This document shows, in pieces, positions 54,473 through 64,000 of a stretch of 64,000 nt of DNA (position 1 is the stretch's first letter; every line of letters begins with the position of its first letter). The translations under genes and the position numbers were made by a program. The notes beneath the pieces were generated by a model that saw only the letters and a list, made by a program, of their open reading frames with translations, was not told the origin of the DNA and made no database searches. Origin of the DNA: Emiliania huxleyi CCMP1516 (Eukaryota > Haptophyta > Isochrysidales > Noelaerhabdaceae); contig NW_005200417.1 of the NCBI RefSeq assembly GCF_000372725.1, positions 6,425 through 70,424 on the forward strand, in the 5' to 3' direction.

Positions 54473-54543
54473 CAGTGTATGTAGCTCTTACGTACATTCC
54501 CGGAGGAGGACTGCTGACGGGGTTTGCGATGAGGAGCGATCCG
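54473..54543 (+). repeat. Dispersed repeat family 2, copy C (partial)
   Basis: CAGTGTATGTAGCTCTTACG, TACATTCCCGGAGGAGGACT and GCTGACGGGGTTTGCGATGA followed by GGAGCGATCCG. It lacks the central CCCCCTCTCT block and stops within the right half, so it defines the minimal uninterrupted left-right junction. Confidence 0.9.
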
Positions 54544-54647
54544 TTTTAGCCGACGATCGGCCAGCGATCGGCGCGCAACAACCGCACCACACCCTAGCCG
54601 CACCACCGCCGCTACTGCACACGCCGCGCCGCGCCACACGAGCTGCA

Positions 54648-54671
54648 ATATGTATGTATGTATGTATGTAT
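54648..54671 (+). repeat. (ATGT)n microsatellite
   Basis: Six tandem TATG units in a position upstream of the metalloprotease gene. Confidence 0.95.
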
Positions 54672-56143
54672 CCGGTAATTATCCCTTTTATCCGCCGCAC
54701 ATCCACCCGTTTGTCATGACAGCACCTCTCCCCCCAACCCCCCCCTCTGGGGCGGCGCGGGGGCCCCCGGAGGCACCGTGCGCCGCGCAGCAGTGCGGAA
54801 ACGGGGCTCCGGCTCCGCTAGTCTCAGCTAGCACCGACTTCCCGATTAAGTACGGTTAAGTAGAAAGCAGATTTGGAAAGATCTCGAGGAGTACATACAG
54901 ATAGACCCTCCAACCATCAGAAACCTCCAACCTGATCGGTCGTGCTGACCGCCGACAGATCACTCCAGACAGCAGACGAGGCCGACGTCTGCACGCGGCC
55001 GGCCGGGCGAGAGGCTTGACACGATCCGACCCTGCGAGACCCTGACGCTGCTGCTCTAGCTATCAGACATGCACTGCTGACTGCTGCCACAATGTGCGAC
55101 CTGTGCTGGCCCACTTGGCGGCCTTCCCGGTCAGTGGTGAGGCGCAGTTCAGAGCTGTCGATGGCGCGATGCCGCACTGGTCCCACATTGGTGACATGAG
55201 ACCACCAAGTTTGCCGGTCCAAGAGAGAGGTACCGGCGCTGTCCTGAGAAGGTGCATGGTCCCTCTTGACTGCCCATGCGCGCGAGGCTGTGTAGGCATA
55301 GCCTCGAGAGTGCCAGCAGCCAATCCGAGGCGACGCGCATTGCGCCAGAAGCGTGCACACGATGGAAGGACACCTTCCTACTGGCCGTACGATCAGGTCG
55401 TCACTGAATGCTTGATACTAAGGCCGCGAGCTATGCAGGTGATCAATTGTGCATCATGGCACGGTCAGCAGCGCCGACAGGCTGTCGCAAGGCGTGATAG
55501 CATGGCCGCAAGTTCGCAGAATTCCCACGAAAACAAGTAAAACATTGACCAAAAAATCCCGAAAAAATCGGCGCCTGCGGCGGGCCATGGGACCCCATCC
55601 CCCCCCCGCATGGACACCCTCTGGAGTCCCCGCGCCGGCCCAGAGACCCCCCCAGCACGGGAGGGCGAGACAATTGTGGGGTCCCTTACAAGAAGGAATC
55701 GACACGCTCCTGTGCTCAACCAGTGCTCAACTGCTCACTGCTAAACGCTGCTCACTGCTAAACTGTTGCGCTCTCAATTCACAATTGACAGATTTTACTG
55801 CACGGAGATCACTCTCCGCAAAACCAACAAATTCTTGCCATGTTCCCGAGCTCAGCGGGCGGAGGCTTCAGACGAGACCGACAGTGCCCTCCCACGGCGC
55901 GACCCTGACGCGGCGCAGGCGGAGCACCAAGACGAGGACGAGCATCGCCGCGCACGCTGCCGGTGCTGTGGCCATTGCACCCGCAGCTTCGCGTTCCCGC
56001 AAGCCTGCTGCTCGGAAGTTACCGAAATTGCCATGCACCTCTGGGTCATACGTGTACGACGCTGGCCTGCACGCGCGAGCATCGCCGGGTCAAGACAGCA
56101 GCCATGAAGAAGAATGGAGGGTGTGGTGGCATGCAGGTGACAT
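54672..56143. other. Gene-free region of about 1.5 kb
   Basis: No convincing coding sequence. A CTCACTGCTAAAC word is duplicated at about 55733-55765 and a C run lies at 55598-55607. The rest is of mixed composition. Confidence 0.5.
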
Positions 56144-56440
56144 CTACCTTCCGTCCTCGTAGCTGTAGGTGAGCAGCTCAGAGTACGACAATGCAGTGCC
56201 ATCATCGCTGCCGGGCGCCCATGACTCATAGCTATGGTCGGCCTTCCAAGCGGAGTGTCCTCTGCTGCCTGGCAGGCCACGCGAATGCGTTTCGCTTGTC
56301 GGAGCGAGCCCGAACGCTCGGGTGAAGGTGTCGCCAGCCGCATCGAGGAGCCCGCCAGCATAGTCGAGCGAGGCACGAAACCATTCGTCAGCCGCACAGC
56401 CAGGGCCGCACGCCTGCCAGCCGGCCTGCCACGCATCCAT
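56144..56440 (-). CDS. Possible small orphan protein, 98 residues
   Basis: A frame beginning MDAWQAGWQACGPGCAADEW and ending ELLTYSYEDGR. Its composition (Trp, Tyr, Asp, Glu, few Arg) is unlike the Arg/Ala chance frames of this DNA, which is the only support. No domain, signal peptide or intron was recognised. Confidence 0.3.
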   Translation of the reverse strand: MDAWQAGWQACGPGCAADEWFRASLDYAGGLLDAAGDTFTRAFGLAPTSETHSRGLPGSRGHSAWKADHSYESWAPGSDDGTALSYSELLTYSYEDGR

Positions 56441-56939
56441 TATCGCGCGCTTGACACAACTTTCGCAGCAAACGGTTTTTGTTTACGTTCCGAACGTAAA
56501 CCAGAACGTTCCAACTCGATGGCTAAAGATCGAGGCATGTGGCCCCACTCATTTCAACGTATCGAGCAACTCCGCCCTCCGACCACGCGCCATCTTGGAT
56601 GGAGGCTGCGCTCCAACCACGCCCCCAAGCAAGCCTAGGACAGTCAGGCAGTGTAGATTTCCCACATCTCTCTCTCATGGCGATCGAGTGACCGATAGAC
56701 GTACCTGCTCCTGCCGAAGAACTGGGTGTGCCGGCGTGTGTGCTAGTCTGCGCAGACGAGGAAGAATTCTTGTTCGCACAAAAACCCCTTGCGGTACCAG
56801 CCCGAACCTGTGTCAGTGCTACAACAAATAAATAAAACGGACACCCCAAGCTAGCGCTGGGTCGAGGACAGACACGAGGGTTCAGTTGTTTTTTTTCGCT
56901 CGGCTGGACTGGCACACACACCGGCACACCAAGCCGAGA

Positions 56940-59900
56940 ATGCCGGCGTCAGCAGCCGACGAGTTCGAGCCGCCCACTGAGCTCGAGGTCCAGGTCCTGG
57001 GACACCTGCTCGGCAATCTCTCGAGCGCGGCGCTCCTCCTCCTCGGCTGGCTGACCTTCCAGCTCTGGCGCGACTACATCTCGACCATCCTCGCCGCGTT
57101 CATCGTGTCGCAGGCGATGCGGCGCATGCGCGAGCGGATGGTCTCCGATGTCCGCTCCCTGCGGGCGCCCTCGGAAGCGCCGCTCCTCCGTCGCGTCGGC
57201 AGCGCGAGCTTGCGGCACGCGTGGGCGTGCCCTCCGCTGCTGCTGCTCGCCGTGGTGGTGCCGCTGCTGCTGCTCGCGGACTACACCTCCTGGGGGTGGG
57301 TCGGCACCGCGTGCGCCAGCGCCGTGGCGGTGGTGGTGGTGCCCGTCTGGCTGCTCGACCGGCGACTCCTCTCGTACACGGCGCTCCTATTCCTAGTCAC
57401 TTTAAGACTTCCAAGACTCTTCCTAGACACTTCCTAGACTCCTCTCTACACGGCGCTCCTGGCCCCCTCTCCAAACCCGAGCCCGAGCCCGAGCCCGAGC
57501 CCGAAGCCTAGGCGCTCCTCTCGGACGAGAGCCTGGTCACGCTCGCGCTCGTCGGCCTGGTCTCGCTCGTCGCGTGCGTGAGCCTCGTGCTGCTGCTCCA
57601 CTCTCTGGTCGACCTCGCCCTCCTGCTCGGACACTCGTCCGAGTGGACCCGGGCACACGCTCGCCTCGCCGCCCGCCCGTCCTCCCCTCGCGCCGGACAC
57701 GTCGGGCTCGCTCCCTGTAGGCGCGGGTGGCGTCGGACGACGACGTGGCTGCGGCCGTCGAGCAGGCGGCTTGCGCTACGGGCCGCCTGCGGGTCGGGGA
57801 GGGTCGGGGGTCGGGGTGGGTCGGCGGTCGGACACCCGGCTGCTTCAGAGAGACGGCTGCAGATGCGGAGGAGACGCTTGCGGCTGCGGAGCGACGCCCC
57901 CACTTGTCATCCGGCCCGCCGCCCCACTCTCGCCCTCCCCCGGCCCCGCACCCCCGGCCCCGCACCCCCGGCCGCGCAGGTCCTCTCGAGCGGGCGGTCG
58001 GTCGTCTACTCCGGCATCGCAACGCTCTCCGAGGAGCGGGCCTCCGCGCTGCCGGTAGACTGCCGGGACACGTGTCCATGACACGCCCGAGGCATGTGCC
58101 GTAGGCGGACCCGCGCTGGTCCGGCGAGGGGGCCGTCCGCCGCCAGCCAACTTGTCGCGCGGGCAGCGTCGCGTCACGCCGCTCTCGCGGTGGCTCGAGT
58201 AGGCGCGGCACGCGTGCCGCGGCTGGGACGCCTCTCTGAGCCGTCTCTGAGCCGAGTCTGAGCCGAGTCTGAGCGCTCCTCCAGGCGCGAGCCGCGTGCT
58301 GCAGCTGCTCGAGTCGGGCCGTAACACCACCGAGGTGCTGGGCGCGGTGTCTGCGGTGACGCGAGCCTTCTCGCCGCACCCGCAGCTGTGAGCAGCAGCT
58401 CTCGACGCCTCACGCTGTGAGAAGGTGATGCGAGACTTCTTCCCGCACTCGCCCGTCCTGCGCGAGGGAGACGCGCTCGACCGGCTCCTCCTCCTCCTCG
58501 CGGGCGGCCTCTCCTCTGGAGGAGGCCTCTCCTCTGGAGGAGGCCTCTCCTCTGGCCACTCCGACCGCGCCGCGAGGCTCGGAGGGCGGCAGCTCGCCCC
58601 GACCTGGCGGGGGGTGGTGCACGCCTTCGGAGAGCTGCGCCAAGAGGTGCAGCCGCAGCCTTCCCCCCTCCCTCCCCCCCTCCCCCCGCCCCGTGCGGAA
58701 CCGCCCCCCGCCCCCTCCCCGCAGCTGCCGTCCCTCCTCGGCTACCTCTCTCCCGACGGCCTGTGGGCGGCGTGGCAGCGCACCGGCGAGCACGGCTCCG
58801 CGGCGGCGCTCCTCCTCGTCTCGCTGCTGCTGCGGCTGCTCTATGCCGTCTACTTCATCCTCTCGCTCGGCCTCTCGACCCTCGTCTGCCTCACGATGAC
58901 CTTCTACATGCTTGCCGCCGAGCAAGACGCCGTCTCGCGCATCTTCGCGACCGTCGCGCCGCGCGTGTCCGAGAGGCGCGTCGAGGAGATCCGAGGCGCC
59001 GCCCGCACCCGCCCTCCATGCCGCCCTCCCGCCGCCCTCCCGCCGCGGCATGCGACACGTGCCCCGACGGCGCCGTCCTGCAGGCACCATCGAGGCGGTC
59101 CTGCTGGTGCCGATCGACTCCGCCGCCCGCAACGCTTGCGCCACCCTCCTCCTCTTTCGCGTGATGCGGGTGCCGTACGCGCACCTGGCGGCGATGCTCT
59201 CGGTCGTCTTCACGCTCTTCCCGCTCACATACTCGTTCCTCGCGTGCGTGCCTTGGGTGGGCGGCCTCGTCGCCTCGGGCAGGCATGCGGAGGGCCTCCT
59301 CCTCCTCCTCTCGATGGCGCGCCTCTCCTCGCCCGCCCGCGTCGCTGCGCCCCCCCCCCCTCTCAACCGCACGCCGGCGAGCAGGCGCTCTTCTTCACCA
59401 TCTCGGACCTCTACGCCGAGCGGCGGCTGCAGCAGCAGGCCGACGCCTCGCACGGCCGCCCGCTCCGTCGCCCCTCCCGCGCACCCGCCCTCCCGCGCAC
59501 CCGCCCTCCCGCGCACCCGCCCTCCCCTCTCCAGGCCGGCGTCTCGCAGTACGTCAACGGCTTCTCGCTCGTGCTCGGCGTGTACATGTTTGGCCTGCAG
59601 GGCCTCCTCTTCGGGCCGCTGCTCGTCTGCGGCGCGAAGCGCATGTACGAGTACACCGGCCACATCATACAGCAGGCGGAGCTCGGGGAGGCCTCGCGGC
59701 CGGCCGGAGGCAGCGACAGCGACAGCGACGACGATGCAGAGTGCGCCGCGGCGGCCGCCGCGAGCGCCGTGCCCGTTCGAGCGCGCCTCTCGGGCTCTCG
59801 GGGCGGCAGCCCCCGCATCGAGCGGCGCGGCTCAGGCGCGCAGTCGCCAGTCCCGACCAGGGCCCCGACCAGGACGGCGGCGGCAAAGGACGCCGCGGAC

Positions 59901-60578
59901 GCGGCGGCGGCAGCGGCAGCGGCGGCGGCGGCGAGACAGGCGAGCCAGGTGTGCGCGGAGGCTGCGGTGCGGCAGAGCGAGCCTCCAGGGCTGGAGAGCC
60001 GCGGCTCCATCGAGGTGCTCTCCCGCGAGGCGCTCAAGACGATGCGCCGCTTCTCCTTCTTCTCGCCGCCCTCGCGCCTCGGCGGCGCGCGCCGCGCCCC
60101 GGGCGCCGCGCCGCGCCCCGACGTCGCCGATGCCGGAGCCGCCTCGGCGCGTCTCTTCGACGTGTGCGTGCGCTGCGACGGCTCGCACGGCCAGTGCATC
60201 CGCCTCTCGGTGTGCCCCGAGACCGAGTGGGACGACCTGCTCTCTTGCGTGACGGACCGGCTCCGCCGGCTCGGCTTCACCGCGCCGGCGCAGGCGGCGG
60301 TCGCCCTCCGCGCCGCGGGGGGGCTGCTCGTGGCGAGCGCGAGCGACTTGCGGCCTAACGAGGTCCTCGACGCGGAGATCCGCGACGGGGCGACGCCGCG
60401 TAGGACATCGCTAGACTTCCGCCTCGCTGCCGACAGCAGCAATGGCAGCGCGGCGGAGGCGATGGCCGCTGCCGTGGCAAGTGCGCCCGTCACGGCGTCA
60501 CCATCAGGCAGGGGCACGCCCGACACACCGAGCGCTTCCCCTGCGTTCGGAACGCGGCCGACGCAGTTGACTCTTTAA
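56940..60578 (+). CDS. TMEM245/AI-2E-transporter-like membrane protein
   Basis: Placed exons: 56940-57380, 57512-57652, 57721-57765 (end uncertain), 57980-58054, from 58105, about 58425-58995, 59084-59316, 59385-59438 and 59535-60578. The edges between 58105 and 58425 are not settled. It is a multi-pass protein: LLGWLTFQLWRDYISTILAA, two segments at PPLLLLAVVVPLLLLA and WVGTACASAVAVVVVP, then LVGLVSLVACVSLVLLL. The second half, EEIRGTIEAVLLVPIDSAAR, MLSVVFTLFPLTYSFLACVP and GFSLVLGVYMFGLQGLLFGP, follows the conserved AI-2E-transporter/TMEM245 order. Five placed introns are GC-AG, one (58055-58104) GT-AG. A Ser/Ala-rich linker leads to an extra C-terminal domain (about 60150-60390) described in the findings. 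Transport function is inferred from family only. Confidence 0.75.
57381..57511 (+). repeat. Intron of the TMEM245-like gene flanked by GGCGCTCCT duplications
   Basis: GGCGCTCCT occurs at 57380-57388, again at about 57452-57460 and at 57511-57519. CTACACGGCGCTCCT is shared by the second copy. Between them are CTTCCTAGAC repeats (first part) and CCCGAG repeats ending AAGCCTAG (second part). Splicing from GC at 57381 to AG at 57511 leaves a single copy and reads SYT|ALLSDESLVTLALVG. Confidence 0.85.
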
Positions 60579-60838
60579 GCTGCGCATGGGAGTCGCGCCG
60601 GGAGAGAAGTCTCCGCGTGTGCGCAGTATCTCTGTTTTCTTAAAAAGGCGGCCCCCGCCGCAGCCCGCACACTGCTCACTGGCGCACACATGTCACACAT
60701 CAATTTTTTTGCGGCGCAGGATGATAGGATCTTAGATATTTTCATGTGATTCATGTGCTGAGAGACAGTGAGAGCCGAGTCCGAAGAAGGCCCTATGCCA
60801 AGAACCGAACTGGCGCGCCGCTCACTATATGCCATATA
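60579..60838. other. Convergent intergenic region
   Basis: 260 bp between the TMEM245-like and golgin stops. A T run at 60704-60710 and AT-rich DNA near 60720-60750 are probably 3' untranslated sequence. No gene. Confidence 0.5.
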
Positions 60839-63800
60839 TCAAAAGAGGAACGAGCCCTTGGACATCTTGCGGGCCCGCGCTTTCTGCAGCTCGTTGTGCT
60901 CCTGGGGTGAGAGGCCGAGGAGCGCGGCGATCACCTGGAACACCGCCTCCGACTCGGTCTCGTCCATCGAAATGTATTTGCATACCACCTGCTTGAGGTG
61001 CTCAAGGCCGCCAGCGTCCGTCTCCCGCCACACGCGTAGCGCCTCGCGCGCCTCCCTCGCCCCGCTGCGCGCCTCGCGGAGTTGCCGGCGCAGCGCTGCG
61101 ACCTCTGAAGCTGTACTGCCGCGGCCCCCGCCGCCGTTCGCTGCCGCCGCCTCCGCCGCGGGCGCCTTGTCCCCCTCGACGGCCACCGACGCGCGCAACC
61201 GGCTGAGCTCCGCCTCGCGCTCGTCCAGCATCGCGACGGACTGCCTCTTCAGCTCGAGCAGCTTGTCTCGCATCGGCGTCAGCTTGGCCTAGGGACCATC
61301 GCATGGAGGTTGAGACACGGCCGCCACTCTCCGCGACGGCGCCGCCCCGCCCCGCCTGCGACTCGGCTAGCCTCCGCTCGAGCTCCTGCATCCGCGCCTC
61401 GTACGCCGCCGCGCGCGCCGCGTGCGCCTCCTCCGCACCGCGCACCGCCGCCGCGCGATCGGCGGCCGCCGCATCCCGGTCCGCCGCCAGCTGCTCGACC
61501 GCCGCGGCGAGCTCGCCCTTTGCCTACGCGCGGAAGGCGCAAGCGTGAGGGGCGCAACGCCCCCGGCGGCTACCGGGCCCGCTTCCGGCCCGGCCGCGAG
61601 GGCCCACCTCCTCGAGGGCGATCTCGAGCCGCGCGCGCTCCTCCTCGCCTGCGGCGGCGGCAGTGGCGGCCGCCTCCTCGACGGCCTCGGCCGTGGCAGC
61701 GGAGGCGGTGGCGGCGGCGGCCGCCACCTCGTGCGCCGCCGCCGCCTTCAAAGCGCCCAGCTCTGTGCGGAGGGCCTCTGCCTCCTGCGGCGGCGGGGAT
61801 GGCGGGTGAGGGGCGTCGGACAGGGTGGCCGCAGGAAGGGCGCAGGCGGAGAGGCGCCTGCTCGCGCAGCAGCACCTCTTGCGAGTGGCGCCCCCTCGCC
61901 GCCGCAGCCTCCTCGAGCTGCGCGCGGTCGGCGGCGACCGCGGCTCGCGCGGCATCTCGCTCCCTCAGCGCCGCATCCCGCTCCGCGACGGTCTGCGCCA
62001 GCTGCGCCTTGAGCTCGCCGCCGCGTGTGAGAATCTTGAGCCGCGCCGCTTCAGCGGCCTCCGCCGCCGTCTGCGCCGCGGCGGCGGCCGTCGCCTGCTC
62101 CTCCGCCTTGGCCTCCGCCTCGGCCAGAGCCGCCTCCGCTGCCGCAGCGGCGCTGCGCCCCTCCCGGTCAGCCGCCGCGATCTTCGACTCCGCCGCCGCC
62201 GCCGCCGCCGCCGCCTCTGCCCGCGCCTCATCCGCCTCCTGACGCCACTGCGCCGCCTCGGCCACGGCGGCCTGCAGCTCGGCGGCCTGCAGCTTCGCCG
62301 CCGAGCCGTCCACCTCGGCGGCTCCCGCCGCCGCCACTGCCGCCGCCGCCGCCGCCGCCGCCTCCTCCACGAGCGCTCTGCCTTCGGCCCGCGCCGCCTC
62401 GAGCGCCGCCTCGTGCTCCGCCCGCTGCGCCTCTTCTCTCGCGAGCAGCGCGTCCTTCTCCTCCTGCAGCGCCGCGTGCTGCGCCTCGGCTCGCTCGGCG
62501 CGACGTGCCGCCTCGCCCTCGTTCGCCTTGGCCGCCGCAGCCGCCGCCTGCGCCTGAGTGACCCGCGCCTCGACCGACACCGCCGACGCCGCCTCCGCCT
62601 CCGCAGCCGCGCGCGCCTCGCTCAGCTCCGCGCCGGCGGTGTCGAGCCTCGCCTTGGCCGCCTCGAGCTCGGCGCGCACCTGCCGGGGGAGTGGAGGGAG
62701 AGCGGCGGGGCGGGATCGGGTGCGCGCGCGGGGGGGGTAAGGGGTTCGGGGCTCTTCGCCGGCAAACCTCCTCCAGCTGGGCTCGCGCGGCGCTCAGCTC
62801 CGCCTCGGAGGCGGATCGCGCGGACGCCTCCCTCGCGCTCCTCTCGGCGACGCTCTCTTCCGCCGCGGCGGCTGCCGCGCCCGCCTTCGCCTCCTGTGCC
62901 TCGAGCGCAGCCTCAGCCTCCGCCCGCGCCCTCTGCGCCGCCGCCAGCTCCGCCCGCAAGCCGTCAGCCTCGGCCGCCGCCGCCTCCGCCGCCGCCGCGC
63001 GCGCACTCGCAGCGCTGCTCGCCGCCGCCGCCTCGGCGGCCACCGTCTCGACCGCCGCCGCCGCGCGCGTCTCCGCCGCGTCGCGCGCTTCCGCCGCCGC
63101 CGCCGCCGCCGCCTCGGCCGCCGCCGCCCGTGCCGTCGCCTCGTTGCCTGCATTCTCCGCCTCGGCTGCGGCCGCCTTGGCCGCCGCCGCCTGCGCCTCT
63201 GCGATGCCCTTGGCCTCGCTCGCCTCGGCCGCCGCTTCGGAGGCCGCCATTGCACGGGCCTCCGCCACCCCGCGCGCCTCCTCTGCCTCGGCCGCGGCCG
63301 CCTCTGCCGCAACCGCCCGCGCCGCCGCCGCGCTGCACGTGGCCGCCGCCTCCGCCGCCGCGGCCTCTGCGGACGCCGCGCGCGCCTCCGCCGCCGCCGT
63401 GCCGGACGCGCCGTCCGCCGCCGCCGCCGCCGCCGCGGCGGCGGCGGCGGCACGCGCCTCGGCCAGCTGCGCCTCCGCCTCCGCCGCCGCCCGCCGCTCC
63501 GCCTCCTCGGCTCGCTCCGTCGCGGCTCTGGCCCTGTCCTCCGCCTCCGTGGCAGCGCGCGACTCCGCCTCGGCGCGCGCCTCGGCCGCCTCCACCGCCT
63601 CGCGGGTGCGACGCAGCGCCTAATTAATAGTTAATTAATAGTCCATTAATAGTTAATTAATAGCCTCCCACCGCCTCGTGGGTGCGGCGCAGCGCCTCCT
63701 CCGCCGCACCCAGGCTCGCCCCCGCCTCGGCGAGCTTCTTCGCCTAAAAAGACGGCTCCGAGAAGACTGCGGACGAAGACAAGGCTGCAGAGTGAGGCGT

Positions 63801-64000
63801 CTTTCTCCGCAGAGTGGCCAGCCAGCTCCACGCCTGAGGGCCAGCCAGCTACTACTGCTGCTGCTGCTGCTACTGCTGCCGCGCCTACCTACCTCTACCT
63901 ACCTCCCCCGCGCCTGAGGCCCAGCCAGCTCCGCACGCAGCTCCGACACCGCGCTGGCGGAGGCGTCGGCGCGCTCCACAGCGGCCGCCGCCTCGTCCTG
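60839..64000 (-). CDS. GRIP-domain golgin, C-terminal part
   Basis: Exons (leftward from the window edge) 64000-63914, 63743-63696, 63619-62768, 62679-61858, 61784-61608, 61523-61356 and 61288-60839 join in frame to 867 residues; the N-terminus lies outside the window. Almost all of it is an Ala/Glu/Arg coiled coil. The C-terminus LEHLKQVVCKYI, then ESEAVFQVIAALLGLSPQE and HNELQKAR, is a GRIP domain (the Y-hydrophobic core and LLxLSPEE block), which binds Arl1-GTP and targets golgins to the trans-Golgi. The family is firm; which golgin it is cannot be said. Four of six introns are GC-AG. Two of them (63620-63695 and 63744-63913) are flanked or filled by duplicated coding sequence. Confidence 0.88.
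63620..63729 (-). repeat. AT-rich intron of the golgin flanked by duplicated exon sequence
   Basis: GCGCTGCGxCGCACCCxCGA followed by GGCGGTGG is present at the 5' end of the intron (63695-63664 on the minus strand) and again at the start of the next exon (63619-63588). Between them lie 44 bp of CTATTAATTAACTATTAATGG-type repeats, the most AT-rich stretch in this part of the window. GC at 63695 and AG at 63620 are the splice sites. Confidence 0.95.

Noticed and set aside
54672-56143. Short frames on both strands
   Set aside because: None longer than chance, no motif and no consistent splice structure.
61825-63627. 600-codon Arg/Pro-rich frame on the + strand
   Set aside because: Complement of the Ala/Glu-rich golgin coiled coil. 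Low complexity and no domain.

Overview
This window looks like nuclear DNA of a photosynthetic haptophyte, an Emiliania/Isochrysis/Chrysochromulina-type alga. It is very GC-rich, with Ala/Pro/Gly-rich proteins and many short introns (about 50-250 bp). It carries a fucoxanthin chlorophyll a/c protein gene, a plastid-type KAS II with a signal-like leader, and TTAGGG-type telomeric repeats inside genes. No bacterial operons, viral hallmark genes, CRISPR arrays or tRNAs were recognised. All assignments come from reading translations and known family motifs; no search was run.

Layout. 1-248 (-) 5' end of a short-chain dehydrogenase. 2.2-6.9 kb (+) ABCC transporter. 7.0-7.8 kb (-) orphan. 8.0-10.6 kb (+) calpain-like protein lacking the catalytic Cys. 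11.0-16.8 kb (-) ECM29 proteasome adaptor. 17.5-18.6 kb (-) 14-3-3. 18.9-19.6 kb (+) ankyrin protein. 20.9-23.4 kb (+) membrane-anchored glyoxalase-II-like hydrolase. 23.8-25.2 kb (-) methyltransferase. 27.1-32.1 kb (-) protein with a Ki-67-type FHA domain, a PP1-docking-like motif and two SAP domains. 33.2-34.3 kb (+) sugar-phosphate/nucleotide-sugar transporter. 35.2-37.6 kb (+) KAS II. 38.0-38.9 kb (-) PLP homeostasis protein. 40.3-42.2 kb (-) low-complexity/coiled-coil protein. 43.7-44.5 kb (+) DRAM/Frag1-like membrane protein. 44.9-45.9 kb (-) FCP light-harvesting protein. 46.2-48.3 kb (-) CCZ1. 48.8-49.8 kb (+) Popeye-like protein. 50.8-54.2 kb (-) membrane zinc metalloprotease. 56.9-60.6 kb (+) TMEM245-like protein. 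60.8-64 kb (-) GRIP-domain golgin, running off the window.

The genes are ordinary housekeeping functions in no evident cluster: proteasome scaffold, endosomal Rab7 exchange factor, Golgi tether, plastid fatty-acid synthesis, light harvesting and chromosome biology.

The unusual biology is in gene structure. By my count about two thirds of the introns I could place (33 of 49) are GC-AG, often with exon ends CAG|GC or GAG|GC. Several introns are flanked by direct duplications of exon sequence, so that the donor lies in the first copy and the acceptor AG abuts the second. One, in CCZ1, is made of telomeric TTAGGG repeats, and splicing it out restores the conserved CCZ1 reading frame. Two further telomeric-repeat insertions with flanking duplications lie within 7 kb. 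This suggests recent intron gain by insertion or break repair with target duplication.
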